Shown in pieces: positions 47,364-60,007 of a DNA stretch of 64,000 bases; position 1 is the first letter of the stretch; every line of letters starts with the position of its first letter. Made by a program: the position numbers and the translations under genes. The DNA comes from Henckelia pumila (Eukaryota > Streptophyta > Magnoliopsida > Lamiales > Gesneriaceae): NCBI RefSeq assembly GCF_033568475.1, contig NC_133123.1, positions 3,286,001 to 3,350,000 of the forward strand, in the 5' to 3' direction. The notes under the pieces were generated by a model, which was given only the letters and a program-made list of their open reading frames with translations, was not told where the DNA came from and ran no database searches.

Positions 47364-47633
47364 TGTTGAAAATATATTATTTTATTATTTTTGAATATTG
47401 AATGTTGAATATTGAGTTGTAAAATATTGAAAATTAGTGTGTGATGATGTAGATGATGATATATTAATTTTTGGACTAATCTCAAATGTGGAATATTGAT
47501 CTATAAATAGGTCTTCATTTGTGATGAAAAAAACAATTGAGTTGAGAGAAAAATATTATAAAGTGTAGAGATTGATATATTTTGAGTTTTGGAGTTTTTA
47601 CTTTTTACCATATATTTTTACTTTTTCACAACA
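47364..47633 (+). repeat. 5' LTR of the copia element (270 bp)
   Basis: Starts TGTTGAAAATATATT and ends TTTTTCACAACA. It contains ATCTATAAATAGG, a likely TATA box, about two thirds of the way along. It is matched by the 3' LTR at 52967-53229. Confidence 0.93.
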
Positions 47634-47756
47634 CGTTATCAACACGATCGCTCGAAGGTTCTCTATAATTTTCGACGCTCCAAAACACAAAGAGAAGAAA
47701 AAAATATTCAACAAGTAAGTATATTTATTTTATTGTTTATATATTTTTATGTATAT

Positions 47757-48240
47757 ATATTAATATATAATTTCATGTTATTATATAAAAGGTTGTCTAT
47801 GACACCGACCTTATAATAACGTGATATGATATATATTTATTATATATATATAAAAATATACTAACTATATTAATATATAATTTCATGTTATTATATAAAA
47901 GGCTGTCTATGACACTGACCTTATAATAACGTGATATGATATATATTTATTATATATATATATATTAACTATATTAATATATAATTTCATGTTATTATAT
48001 AAAAGGTTGTCTATGACACTGACCTTATAATAACGTGATATGATATATATGTATATATACTAACTGTATTAATATATAATTTCATGTTATTATATAAAAA
48101 GTTGTCTATACACTGATCTTATAATAACGTGAAATTATATATATTATTGTGTATTATATACTAATCATATTCGTATAATCTTATATTATTATATAAAAGG
48201 ATGTCTATGACACCGAACTTATAATAATGTGATATGATAT
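47757..48240 (+). repeat. Five tandem hairpin units in the copia leader (period about 95-110 bp)
   Basis: Each unit contains GTTATTATATAAAAGG, about 16 bases of TTGTCTATGACACCGA-like loop, then CCTTATAATAAC, which is complementary to the first arm. Left arms start at 47777, 47887, 47991, 48086 and about 48184. Units are separated by TA-rich spacers of varying length. The last two are the most diverged. Confidence 0.9.
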
Positions 48241-48370
48241 ACATAATTATTTAATTATGATTTTCATTACATGCATCACATGATTATCACGAATTTTTAT
48301 TCAACACATACTCGATTTTTTTTCCTTTCCCCCAACGGTCACAAACGGTAACAAAACGACTAGTTTTTAG

Positions 48371-48380
48371 CCTATAAATA
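48371..48380 (+). promoter_or_regulatory. TATA-like motif inside the copia leader
   Basis: CCTATAAATATG lies about 85 bases before the small leader ORF and is followed by a CA/CT-rich stretch like a plant transcription start. It may be a second, internal promoter in addition to the LTR promoter. Confidence 0.4.
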
Positions 48381-48459
48381 TGTTCACTCAAACTCATTTT
48401 CAATCACACCAAAATTCACTCTTTCTCTAAAAATATTTTCTCCTCAGTTTTTTTCGAAG

Positions 48460-48636
48460 ATGAAGATGATGGCATTTCTAAAGCTATTTTTCATAACGAT
48501 TATGATCATCATGCTCACGAGTCTTGTACTCACCGGCGATTATCCACCGCACACTTTTCATCTATTTTTAAACATACTTGTACTCGTCGTTTATCCATTA
48601 TTTTGTATTGTCATATTAATGGAAATTAACTTATAA
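48460..48636 (+). CDS. Small hydrophobic ORF (58 codons) in the copia leader
   Basis: ATG at 48460 starts MKMMAFLKLFFITIMIIMLT, an excellent signal peptide or membrane anchor, followed by SLVLTGDYPPHTFHLF and a second hydrophobic stretch to the stop at 48634-48636. It precedes gag, is not part of any standard copia protein, and follows a TATA-like motif. It is intact although gag and pol are broken. Whether it is translated is unknown. Confidence 0.35.
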   Translation: MKMMAFLKLFFITIMIIMLTSLVLTGDYPPHTFHLFLNILVLVVYPLFCIVILMEINL

Positions 48637-48664
48637 AATGCATTGTTATTTTTCTAGTACCACC

Positions 48665-49140
48665 ATGTCAAATTTGACAAAGCTTAAATTCGTTGCTCTC
48701 GATATCACTAGAAAAGAACAATGAATTGTTAATGAGAAATCATAAATCCCGACCCAATGTATCTACGGCATTTCCAAAATCAAATGTCGTAAGTAAAAAT
48801 GAAAACCAAAATCAAAGGCGTAAACTAGATTTTGGTTGAGGTCGAGGATGTGGTCATGAACGTGGACGTAGAAATGATCGCGGTCGTGGTCACGGCCGTG
48901 AATATGAAAATTATCGAGATAGTTATTTCAATAACTAATCTCAAAAAAACGTCACGAACCACCCAAAAAGGCAGCATGAAAATATGAATGAAAATAAAAA
49001 TCACTCAAAAAGATATGAGAGTGCTTGTTATAAATGTGACACTCCAAGACATTGGTCACGTACCCCTGAGCACTTATGTAAGCTCTTTAAATTATCAATA
49101 AAAGGAAAAGAAAGAGACCAATTTTGTTGAAAACAGTAAC
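48665..49140 (+). pseudogene. Copia gag remnant with internal deletion
   Basis: The start MSNLTKLKFVALDI is the usual beginning of this copia gag. It jumps, with a frame change, to the NNELLMRNH region near the end of gag, so most of the capsid part is missing. An Arg/Gly-rich stretch and a damaged CCHC zinc knuckle (CYKCDTPRHW...) follow near 49028-49080, with several stop codons. The element could not make its own particle. Confidence 0.85.
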
Positions 49141-49322
49141 AATTTAAGTGGTTTAACTTATTTCAATGCTGCCGATTTTTTCAAATGATTTCGAGAACAT
49201 TGATTGATATATTGGTGGGACTAAAATGTAACATGCTATATTTTTCATGCATTCTTATGAAACATGCTATATTTTGCATATATATATTATCCTTGATTTT
49301 CTTTATTGCATTTTTTTGAAGT

Positions 49323-52300
49323 ATGAAAAATTCTATGAGCAAAGATAAACCCATGGAAGTTTGCATACCCGATAGTGGTACAACGCATACCATTCTCCGA
49401 GATAAAAGATATTTCTTGGAATTAAAACCAACAAAAACAATGGTGAATACAGTATCAGGTCCTGTAGACTTGATTGAAGGTTGTGGAAAAACACATTTTT
49501 TGTTACCTAATGGTACAATTTTTTTGATAAATGATGCTTTATATTTACCAGGATCAAAAAAAAATTTGTTGAGTTTTAATAACATATATTCTCATGAGTA
49601 TGATACTGAGATGATAACTGATGGAAATCAAAAATATACGTGTCTTACCACATATAAATCAGGAAAAAAATATGTGGTTGAAAAATTATCAATGCTCCCT
49701 ACTGGATTGCATTATACACATATAAGGTCAATCGAATCAAATATGGTGGTTAATAGTTTTTCAATATTAACCAATTGACATGATCGATTGGGACATCTTG
49801 GTTCAATAATGATGCGAAGAATTATTGTAAATACACATGTTCATCTTTTGAAAGACCAAAAGATCTTTCAGAATAATAAGTTTCAATGTAAAGCATGTTC
49901 TCTTAAAAAACTTATTATAAGACCATCGCCAGCTAAAATCCAAACATAATCACCCATATTTCTTGAACGTATTTAAGGTGATATTTGTGGGCCAATTTAT
50001 CCACCATGTGGACCATTTCGATATTTTATGGTATTGATCGATGCTTCTAGCAGATGGTCACATGCAGTATGCTTATTGTCAACTCGAAATGTGGCATTTG
50101 CAAGATTAATGGCTCAAATAATAAAATTGTGGAATCAATTTTTCGATTATACAATCAAGAAAATAATACTTGATAATGCTGGAGAATTTACTTTCCAAAC
50201 TTTCAATGACTATTGTATGTCAATGAGAATTACTGTTAAACATCATGTTGCTCATGTTCATACACAGAATGGATTAGCTGAATCATTGATTAAACGTCTA
50301 CAACTGATTGCTAGACCAATGATTATAAGAACAAAACTCCCTATTTCTATATGGGGACAAGCAATTTTACATGCTGCCGCATTAATTCGCATCAGACCAA
50401 GTGCATATCATAAATTTTCCTCATTAAAGCTTGCATTTGGTAAAGAACCAAATATTTCTCATCTGAGAATTTTTGGATGTATGGTGTATGTGCCTATTGC
50501 ACCACCTCAACGATCAAAAATGGGTCCTCAAAGAAAAATCGATATTTATATCGGTTATGATAGCCCATCAATCATTCGATATCTTGAGCCTCAGACATGC
50601 GATGTGTTTACAGCACGCTTTGCTGATTGTCATTTTAATGAAGAAATCTTCCCAATGTTAGGGGGAGAAAAGAAACACATCGAAAAAGAAATCACATGGT
50701 ATGTACCATCATTGTTATATTTGGATCCAAGGACCAAACAATGTGAGAAAGATGTACAACAAATTGTGCACTTGCAAAGAATTGCAAATCAAATGCCAGA
50801 TGCATTTACAGATACAAAAGGGGTCACAAAATCATATATACATGCTGTAAATGCCCCTGCTTGAATTGAAATTCCAAAGAAACAAATTGAAGACACTCAT
50901 GATGTCTTAAAACGCTTGAAGCGTGGAAGACCAGTCGGTTCCAAGGATAAAAATCCTCGAAAAAAAAAAGGCATAGAGAAACACGATGATCATAAAATAG
51001 AAAATGGTGTTCCAGAAGAAACACCTGATGATGAAAATGTTCTTTCAGAACCGAAAACTGACGAGAATCGTGAAATCTCTATCAATTATATTAATACTGG
51101 AAAAATATGGAATCGAAAAGATATAGAAGATATTGATGAGATATTTTCTTATAATGTGGCATGCAACATCATAAATAAAAATGAAGATCATGAACCAAAA
51201 TCTTTTGGTGAATGTAAAACTCGTCATGATTGGGCAAAATGGAAAGATGTCATTCAGGTTGAATTGGATTCGCTAAATAAACGCAATGTTTTTGGACCTA
51301 TAGTCCTCACACCTGAAGGTGTAAAACCTGTTGGATACAAATGAGTTTTTATTCGAAAGCGAAATGAGAAAAATGAAATAATAAGATATAAAGCTAGACT
51401 TGTTGCACAAGGTTTTTCTCAAAGGCCTGAAATTGATTATGAAGAAACGTATTCTCCTGTTATGGATGCAATTACGTTTCGATATTTGATTAGTTTGGCA
51501 GTGTCTGAAAATTTGGAAATATGTCTTATGGATGTTGTTACAGCTAACTTATACGGATCACTTGATAGTGATATATACATGAAAATCCCTGAAGGATTTA
51601 AGATGCCTACAACACAAAGTTCAAAACTCAGAGAATTTTATTCCGTAAAATTGCAAAGATCATTATATGGGTTGAAGCAATCCGGCCGAATGTGGTATAA
51701 TCGGGTAAGTGAGCACTTGATGAAAAAGGAATATGTAAATGATCCAATATGCCCTTATGTTTTCATCAAGAAAACAACATCCGGATATGTAATTATTGTT
51801 GTATATGTTGATGATTTAAACATTATTGGAACGAATAAAAAAATTCAAGAAGTTATGATGTACTTGAAGGAAGAATTCGAAATGAAGGATCTTGGAAAAA
51901 CCAAGTAATGTCTGGGTTTGCAAATCGAACAAAAAGAATGTGAAATTTTTGTTCACCAGGCAAATTATACAGAAAAGATCCTTAAACGTTTTAATATGGA
52001 TAAATCAAATCCATTAAGTACTCCAATGGTTGTAAGATCATTAAACATAGAAAATGATCCATTCCGTCCATGTGAAGATGATGAAGTTATTCTTGGTCCA
52101 AAAGTACCATATCTAAGTGCTATTTGTGCCCTTACGTATCTTGAAAATTGCACTAGACCTGATATATCTTTTGCTGTAAATTTATTGGCAAGATTCAGTT
52201 CATATCCAACAAAGAGGCACTGGAAAGGAAATAAACATATATTCCGCTATCTACGAGAAACGACAGATTTGGGACTTTTGTTCTCAAAAGACACCAATCA

Positions 52301-52823
52301 AAGTATCATTGGTTATGCTGATACTGTATATTTATCTGATCTACATAAGGCAGGTTCCCAAACCGGATATGTATTTACTCATGGAGGCACCGCAATTTCT
52401 TGGCGTTCACAGAAACAAACACTCGTAACAACTTCATCAAATCACGTTGAGATTATTGCGCTATATGAAGCAAGCCGTGAATGTGTTTGGCTAAAATCAA
52501 TGACACAACATATCCAAATTTCTTGTGGATTATCAGTAGACAAGAAGCATGTGACGCTGTATGAAGATAATGATGCATGTATTGCTCAAATAAAAGAAAA
52601 AAACATCAAAAGTGACAGAACCAAACATATACCCCCAAAGTTCTTTGCCTACACTCAAGAGCTTGAGAAGAATAAATATATTGATATATGTTATATTCAA
52701 TCAAGTGAAACTCATCAGATCTCTTCACAAAAGCACTTCCCACGACGATATTCAAAAAACATATATACAACATTGGGATGCGCAATCTGCGGAATATGTG
52801 AAGAATCACTCATGTTAACATGA
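49323..52823 (+). pseudogene. Copia pol remnant: protease, integrase, reverse transcriptase, RNase H
   Basis: All parts lie in one reading frame, broken only by stop codons at about 49776, 49945, 49975, 50862, 51342 and 51906. The protease has the DSGTTHT active-site motif. Integrase has HxxxH (HDRLGH), CxxC (CKAC) and the Asp-Asp-Glu residues (LIDASSRW, LDNAGEF, NGLAES). RT has the YVDD catalytic motif near 51806 and SLYGLKQS. RNase H has GYAD, a Glu in SSNHVEIIALYEA, and YEDND. No frameshift was needed to follow the protein from 49323 to 52823. Confidence 0.93.
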
Positions 52824-52966
52824 GGAGGAGTTTACGTGGCTGCACTCTTTTTTTCTTGCTATGGTTTTTATCCCACTGGGTTTTTTCTAGTAAGGTTTTT
52901 AACGAGGCAGCATAAAACATGTAATAAAGACAATCATCATATGACGATCATAATCACAAGGGGGAG

Positions 52967-53229
52967 TGTTGAAAATATATTATTTTATTATTGTTGAATA
53001 TTGAATATTGAATATTGAGTTGTAAAATGTTGAAAATTAGTGTGTGATGATGTAGATGATGATATATTAATTTTTGGACTAATCTCAAATGTGGATCTAT
53101 AAATAGGTCTTCATTTGTGATGAAAAATAAAATTGAGTTGAGAGAAAAATATTATAAAGTGTAGAGTTTGATATATTTTAAATTTTGAAGTTTTTACTTT
53201 TTATCATATATTTTTACTTTTTCACAATA
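52967..53229 (+). repeat. 3' LTR of the copia element (263 bp)
   Basis: Starts TGTTGAAAATATATT right after the polypurine tract. It lacks a 7-bp stretch present in the 5' LTR (after AATGTGG) and ends CACAATA, with the terminal CA changed to TA. Confidence 0.93.
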
Positions 53230-53234
53230 ATTAG

Positions 53235-53720
53235 AACCAAATTGAATTTTTAAAATTTTTGAGTGGGCTTAGATTAGAAAACTAAAGGACAGTGGGCTGA
53301 AATTTATAAACTATTGTATAAAGGAAGGGGTTGGACTGGGCTCCGTTCCTTTGGTCCGCCCATGGCTTGATAAGCCCTCTTCCACTCCTGGATTTTTGAC
53401 TGCCTCTTTTTCCACCCTTTGTCCATTTTCTTTCTGTTAAACGTGGCAAACCGTGTTTGTCTTGCCTATATATATATTTTCACTTGCCTGCTCACCATTT
53501 GAAAATAGCTTCTCTTTATTCTCTTCCTCATGTCTATGCTTCCAGTTACGATTTTGATTGCATGTTTAATTCAAAGAGTTGAAGACACCTGTGACTTCGG
53601 TGGGGCTGGAATGATTTCTTTCAAGAAACTGGATTTCAGCTGTGACATCTAAGCTAATGACACTCTGCATGTGATTACTCCGACGAGGGTGAGTCGCGGG
53701 AATTAATACATCCATTTGGA
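53235..53720 (+). other. Unique gene-like stretch left of the 2.1-kb array
   Basis: More balanced composition than its neighbours. CCTATATATATATTTTCAC near 53465 resembles a TATA box, followed by a CT-rich leader-like region, an ATG near 53531 opening a 39-codon frame, and a donor-like GAGGGTGAGTCG near 53685. It could be the promoter and first exon of a small gene or non-coding RNA whose downstream part was amplified in the array. No protein family was recognised. Confidence 0.3.
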
Positions 53721-55174
53721 AAAAAAAGCTTTTTATTTGTTTGGCGGTGTTTGTTCTTGTAGCCATTAATATTATTGGGCTTATCTATTGGCGGTGCCGC
53801 GGGCATTTTCCGAATCTTGGAAGGAGACTCTCGTTACTTGTTTCCTTACTGCATTACAAACTTTATAGGATTTGTTTTGAATTTGAATTAATAGACAAAA
53901 TCTCTTAATAATATCCTGAAAAAATTTATGATACATTGTAAGACGTGCGTCGTCTTGTAAGGTAATCAAGTTTCTGTCATGTTTAACCATGTTCTTGTTA
54001 CTTGAACAACTCAAAATCATATGATCTTTTGGAATTTGTCAATGAAATAAATCAAATCTAGCCATGTTCGACGAATTTGTTGTTACTTAAGTATCTCAAA
54101 ATCATATGAGAATTAAATTGAATGTTATGTTTAGTGTATGATGATATTTGTGTTATATTTGGTATATAATGATTTCTCTGTATATATGCACATAAAATTA
54201 GAAAGCCCGACCATCAATATTTTTGATTTTTTATGGTCTTAACTTTTAATTAAAATTTTGTTTAATTTGATTTTCTAAAATTTCACATATCACTCGAATT
54301 AAACAAAAGGAAAGGACATAAAAATAAAAATTCAATTTAGTTGTGAATCGAATTACACGTTGGCCAAATTTTACTTGCGTTTGAAGAATAAAGTAATAAC
54401 AAAACATTCAAGAATTTTGATTGGCATCACCAGAAAAAAAATGTCACACAAATTCAGAATTCTTCTTAATCTGACCAAGTCAATTTCTATTAATTTTAAT
54501 TAATAGACAAAATCCTTACTGTACATATATTAGTACACAGTTCAAAATTTTTGGTGTGCACTTGTACTTGAAAAAAAATTAACCGGTTGATTAAGCTATC
54601 TGGAATGAATCAGTACGTCATTTTATTTTTGGGATATTTTGGAAGTGATTAACGCGTAGTAAGTTCAAGTAAAGGGATGGACATTTAAAACTCTATTAAC
54701 ATATATAGTAATGCCAACTTTCTTACTCATAATCAAAAAAAGATTGAGTTGTAAAAAACTATTGCTAATGCAATTTTATCTTTATAATGTCGTATTGCCA
54801 ACTTTATTTAACATCATAATATCGAGATTTTTCATGATTTAATCCAGGGGCGGATCCAGGATTTCGGTTATGGGGGGCTGCCAACAAGCTAGACACAAGA
54901 TATAATTTAAATAGAAAAAACAATTATATTCAGCTAATTAAGCATCAAATGTATGTTTCGAACAAAATATTTATATATTAAAGAAACTCGACGTTCATTG
55001 GAATTTTTAAAGTTTTGATGATAATATCAATACAAATTTTTTTATCCATTTCTCTTTCAATGCATATCATCAATGCATCCAATAAAAATTATCCTCCTTT
55101 TAATTTGCTCATGATCTTTTATGTATTTCAAATATGTTATTTTATTACTTTAAAAATATATATATGTCTATCTT

Positions 55175-55180
<6 letters not shown>

Positions 55181-55212
<32 letters not shown>
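55181..55212. repeat. (TA)n microsatellite in array unit 1
   Basis: TA tract after TCTATCTTCAAA. The same site is repeated at 57291 and 59396 with different lengths. Confidence 0.9.
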
Positions 55213-55213
<1 letters not shown>

Positions 55214-55831
55214 TTTTATTTTATACTCTATTTGTCTCATATATTTATATATACTTACATCTTTTTCACGCATATCAACAAATGTTTTTGGAATGTCAAT
55301 TGATAAATAACTTTTCAAGTTTAATTTAACGAATACTTATATGACGTAAAAAATTATTGAAAGTAATCTATATATTTAATGAAAATCCTAATTAATTATG
55401 TGAGCATATTAATAAAAAAAACCGAAAAAGTATTATAATTATCGTACAAGTATATATATTTTGGGAAAAAAATCTGAAAAATGATTATATATGACACAAA
55501 ATATAATTTTAGAACATAAATTTTAAAGATTTCAATAAATATATAAATATTTTAAATATTTGAAATTGTTTTTTCGATTAATATGGTATCTATTTTTTAT
55601 TTTATTTGTTATTGTAATGTCATTTTGTTTTACAAAATTTCAGAGAATGAATTTTAAAATTTTAAATAAATAAATAATTTATTATTAGTTAAATAATAAT
55701 AATAATTTAGATATTTGGTAACATTAGAAAAGATAATGAAAATAAGAAAACAAAATAGGATGTGAGAGAGAAGAAAGAAAACAAAAGAGAGATAATAAGA
55801 GGAAAAAAATAAAATAAAATTTCGAGAAGAG

Positions 55832-56011
55832 ATGTGTATTAAAAAACTTTTTATATGTTTGACGGTGTTTGTGTTTGTAGCCATTAATATTATTGGGCTT
55901 ATCTATTGCCGGTGCCGCAGGCATTTTTCGAATCTTGGAGGGGAGACTCTCGTTACTTGTTTCCTTACTGCATTACAAACTTTTATAGGATTTGTTTTGA
56001 ATTTGAATTAA
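55832..56011 (+). other. 59-codon hydrophobic ORF, array unit 2
   Basis: Begins MCIKKLFICLTVFVFVAINI, a single membrane-spanning or signal-like segment, and ends in FVLNLN. It is intact and also present in units 3 and 4. The unit 1 copy lacks the ATG and has a one-base deletion. Coding status is unproven. Confidence 0.25.
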
Positions 56012-57286
56012 TAGACAAAATCTCTTAATAATATCGTGGAAAAATTTGTGATACATTATAAGAAGTCGTCTTGTAAGGTAATCAAATTTCTGTCATGTTT
56101 AACCATGTTCTTGTTACTTGAACAACTCAAAATCATATGTAGAAGTTGTCCATGAAATAAATCAAATCTAGCCATGTTCGACGAATTTGTTGTTACTTAA
56201 GTATCTAAAAATCATATGAGAATTAAATTTAATGTTATGTTTAGTGTATAATGATATTTGTGTTATATTTGGTATATAATGATTTCTCTGTATATATGCA
56301 CATAAAATTAGAAAGCCCGACCATCAATATTTTCGATTTTTTATGGTCTTAAATTTTAATTAAATTTTTGTTTAATTTGATTTTCTAAAATTTCGCATAT
56401 CACTCGAATTAAACAAAAGGCAAGGACATAAAAATAAAAATTCAATTTAGTTGTGAATCGAATTACACGTTGGCCAAATTTTACTTGCGTTTGAAGAATA
56501 AAGTAATAACAAAACATTCAAGAATTTTGATTGGCATCACCAGAAAAAAATGTCACACAAATTCTGAATTTTTCTTAATCTGACCAAATCAATTTCTATT
56601 AATTTTAATTAATAGATAAAATCCTTACTGTACATATGTTAGTACACAGTTCAAAATTTTTGGTGTACACTTGTACTTGAAAAATAATTAACCGGTTGAT
56701 TAAGCTATCTGAAATGAATCACATCATGTTATTTTTGGGATATTTTGGAAGTGATTAACGCATAGTAAGTTCAAGTAAAGGGATGAACATTTAAAACTCT
56801 ATTAACATAGTAATGCCAACTTTGTTACTCATAATAAAAAAAAAGATTGAGTTGTAAAAAACTGTTGCTAACGCAATTTTATCTTTATAATTCCGTATTG
56901 CCAACTTTTTTTAACATCATAATATCAAGATTTTTCTTGATTTAATCCAGGGGCGGATCCAGGATTTCGGTTATGGGGGGGCCGCCTACAAGCTAAACAC
57001 AAGATTTAAATAGAAAGACAAATTACGGTATCGGTTATATTCAACTAATTAAACATCAAATGTATGTTTCGAACAAAATATTTATACATTAAAGAAACTC
57101 AACGTTCATTAGAATTTTTAAAGTTTCGATGATAACATCAATACAAATTTTTTTATCCATTTCTCTTTCAATACATATCATCAATGCATCCAAGAGAAAA
57201 TTATCCTCCATTTAATTTGCTCATGATCTTTTATGTATTTCAAATATGTTATTTTATTACTTTAAAAATATATATATGTCTATCTT

Positions 57287-57290
<4 letters not shown>

Positions 57291-57320
<30 letters not shown>
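57291..57320. repeat. (TA)n microsatellite in array unit 2
   Basis: Homologous to the tract at 55181. A second TA run occurs near 57349-57366 in this unit. Confidence 0.9.
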
Positions 57321-57321
<1 letters not shown>

Positions 57322-57346
57322 TTTTATTTTATACTCAATTCGTCTC

Positions 57347-57378
<32 letters not shown>

Positions 57379-57937
57379 TTTTCACAAAACAAAAAATATT
57401 TTTGGAATGTCAACTGATAAATAACTTTTCAAGTTTAATTTAATGAATACTTATATGAAGTAAAAAATTATTGAAAGTAATCTATATATTTAATGAAAAG
57501 CCTAATTAATTATATGAGCATATTAATGAAAAAAACCGAAAAAATATTATTAATTATCATACAAGTATATATATTTGCGGAAAAAAATCTGAAAAATGAT
57601 TATATATGACGCAGAGTATAATTTTAGAACATAAATTATAAAGATATCAATAAATATATAAATATTTTAGATATTTGAAATTATTTTTTCAATTAATATG
57701 TTATATTTTTTTATTTTATTTGTTATTGTAATGTCATTTTGTTTTACAAAATTTCAGAGAATATATTTTAAAATTTTAAATAAATAAATAATTTATTATT
57801 AGTTAAATAATACTAATAATTTAGATATTTGGTGACATTAAAAAATATAATGAAAATAAGAAAACAAAATAGGATGTGAGAGAGAAGAAATAAAAGAAAA
57901 GAGAGATAATAAGAGGAAAAAATAAAATAGAGAAGAG

Positions 57938-58117
57938 ATGTGTATTAAAAAATTTTTTATTTGTTTGGCGGTGTTTGTGTTTGTAGCCATTAATATTATT
58001 GGGCTTATCTATTGGCGGTGCCGCAGACATTTTCCGAATCTTGGAGGGGAGACTCTCGTTACTTGTTTCCTTACTGCATTACAAACTTTTATAGGATTTG
58101 TTTTGAATTTGAATTAA
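57938..58117 (+). other. 59-codon hydrophobic ORF, array unit 3
   Basis: Same frame and length as the unit 2 copy, beginning MCIKKFFICLAVFVFVAINI. A few amino-acid differences are seen. Confidence 0.25.
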
Positions 58118-59390
58118 TAGACAAAATCTCTTAATAATAAAATTTTGTGATACATTATAAGACGTGCGTCGTCTTGTAAGTTAATCAAGTTTCTGTCATG
58201 TTTAACCAAGTTCTTGTTACTTGAACAACTCAAAATCATATGATCTTTTGGAAGTTGTCCATGAAATAAATTAAATCTAGCCATGTTCGACGAATTTGTT
58301 GTTACCTAAGTATCTCAAAATCATATGAGAATTAAATTGAATGTTATGTTTAGTGTATGATGATATTTGTGTTATATTTTGTATATAATGATTTCTCTGT
58401 ATATATGTACGTAAAATTAGAAAACCCGGCCATCAATATTTTCGATTTTTTATGGTCTTAACTTTTAATTAAAATTTTGTTTAATTTGATTTTCTAAAAT
58501 ATCGCATATCACTCGAATTAAACAAAGACAAGGAAATAAAAATAAAAATTCAATTCAGTTGTGAATCGAATTACACGTTGGCCAAATTTTACTTGCGTTT
58601 GAAGAATAAAATAGTACCAAAACATTCAAGAATTTTGATTGGCATCACTAGAGAAAAATGTCACACAAATTCAGAATTTTTCCTTAATATGACCAAATCA
58701 ATCTATTAATTTTAATTAATAAACAAAATCCTCACTGTACATATTTTAGTGCACAGTTCAAAATTTTTGGTGTGTTCTTGTACTTGAAAAATAATTAACC
58801 GGTTGATTAAGCTATCTGGAATGAATCACGTCTTTTTATTTCTGGGATATTTTGGAAGTGATTAACGCGTAGTAAGTTCAAGTAAGGGAATGGACGTTTA
58901 AAACTCTATTAACATAGTAATGCCAACTTTCTTACTCATAATCAAAAAAAATTGAGTTGTAATAAACTGTTGCTAACACAATTTTATCTTTATAATGCCG
59001 TATTGCCAACTTTTTTTAACATCATAATATCGAGATTTTTCTTGATTTAATCCAGGGGCGGATCCAGGATTTCAGTTATGGGGGGGGTCGCCTACAAACT
59101 AGACACAAGATTTAAATAGAAAGGACAAATTACAGTATCGGTTATATTCAACTAATTAAACATCAAATGTATGTTTCGAACAAAATATTTATATATGAAA
59201 GAAACTCGACGTTCATTAGAATTTTTAAAGTTTCGATGATAACATCAATACAATTTTTATCAATTTTTCTTTCAATACATATCATCAATGCATCCAAGAA
59301 AAAATTATCCTCCATTTAATTTGCTCATCATCTTTTATGTATTTCAAATATGTTATTTTATTACTTTAAAAATATATATATGTCTATCTT

Positions 59391-59395
<5 letters not shown>

Positions 59396-59442
<47 letters not shown>
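59396..59442. repeat. (TA)n microsatellite in array unit 3
   Basis: The longest of the three homologous tracts. About 50 bp between the two TA runs seen in the other units are missing here, consistent with slippage or recombination within TA repeats. Confidence 0.9.
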
Positions 59443-59446
<4 letters not shown>

Positions 59447-60007
59447 CATCTTTTTCACACATATCAACAAATGTTTTTGGAATGTCAATTGATAAATAAC
59501 TTTTCAAGTTTAATTTAATGAATACTTATATGACGTAAAAAATTATTGAAAGTAATCTATATATTTAATGAAAATTCTAATCAATTATTTTTTGCATATT
59601 AATGAAAAAAACCAAAAAAAATATTATTAATTATCGTACAAGTATATATATTTTGGAAAAAAAAATCTGAAAAATGATTATATATGAAACAGTGTATAAT
59701 TTAGAACATAAATTTTAAGGATATCAATAAATATATAAATATTTTAGATATTTGAAATTGTTTTTTTGATTAATTTGTTATTTTTTTTATTTGTTATTGT
59801 AATGTCATTTTGTTTTACATAATTTCAGAGAATAAATTTTAAATAAATAAATAATTTATTATTAGTTAAATAATAATAATAATTTAGATATTTGGTGACA
59901 TTAAAAAAGATAATGAAAATAAGAAAACAAAATAGGATGTGAGAGAGAAGAATGAAAACAAAAGAGAGAAAATAAGAGGAAAAAAGAAAATAACATTTCG
60001 AAAAGAG

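Larger units (their letters stand above)
47364..53229 (+). mobile_element. Ty1/copia LTR retrotransposon, 5.87 kb, defective
   Basis: The element is flanked by ATTAG at 47359-47363 and 53230-53234. LTRs begin TGTTG and the 5' copy ends CACAACA. Downstream of the 5' LTR is CGTTATCAACACG, the probable primer-binding region. AAGGGGGAG before the 3' LTR is the polypurine tract. Gene order gag-protease-integrase-RT-RNase H identifies copia. It is defective: gag has a large internal deletion and pol is cut by several stop codons. By eye the LTRs differ by about 11 substitutions plus a 7-bp deletion (about 4%), so the insertion is old but not ancient. Confidence 0.96.

Noticed and set aside
47757-48240. 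Evenly spaced repeats that could suggest a CRISPR-like array
   Set aside because: This is a plant genome; repeats include their spacers, the period varies, and they lie inside the leader of a retrotransposon.
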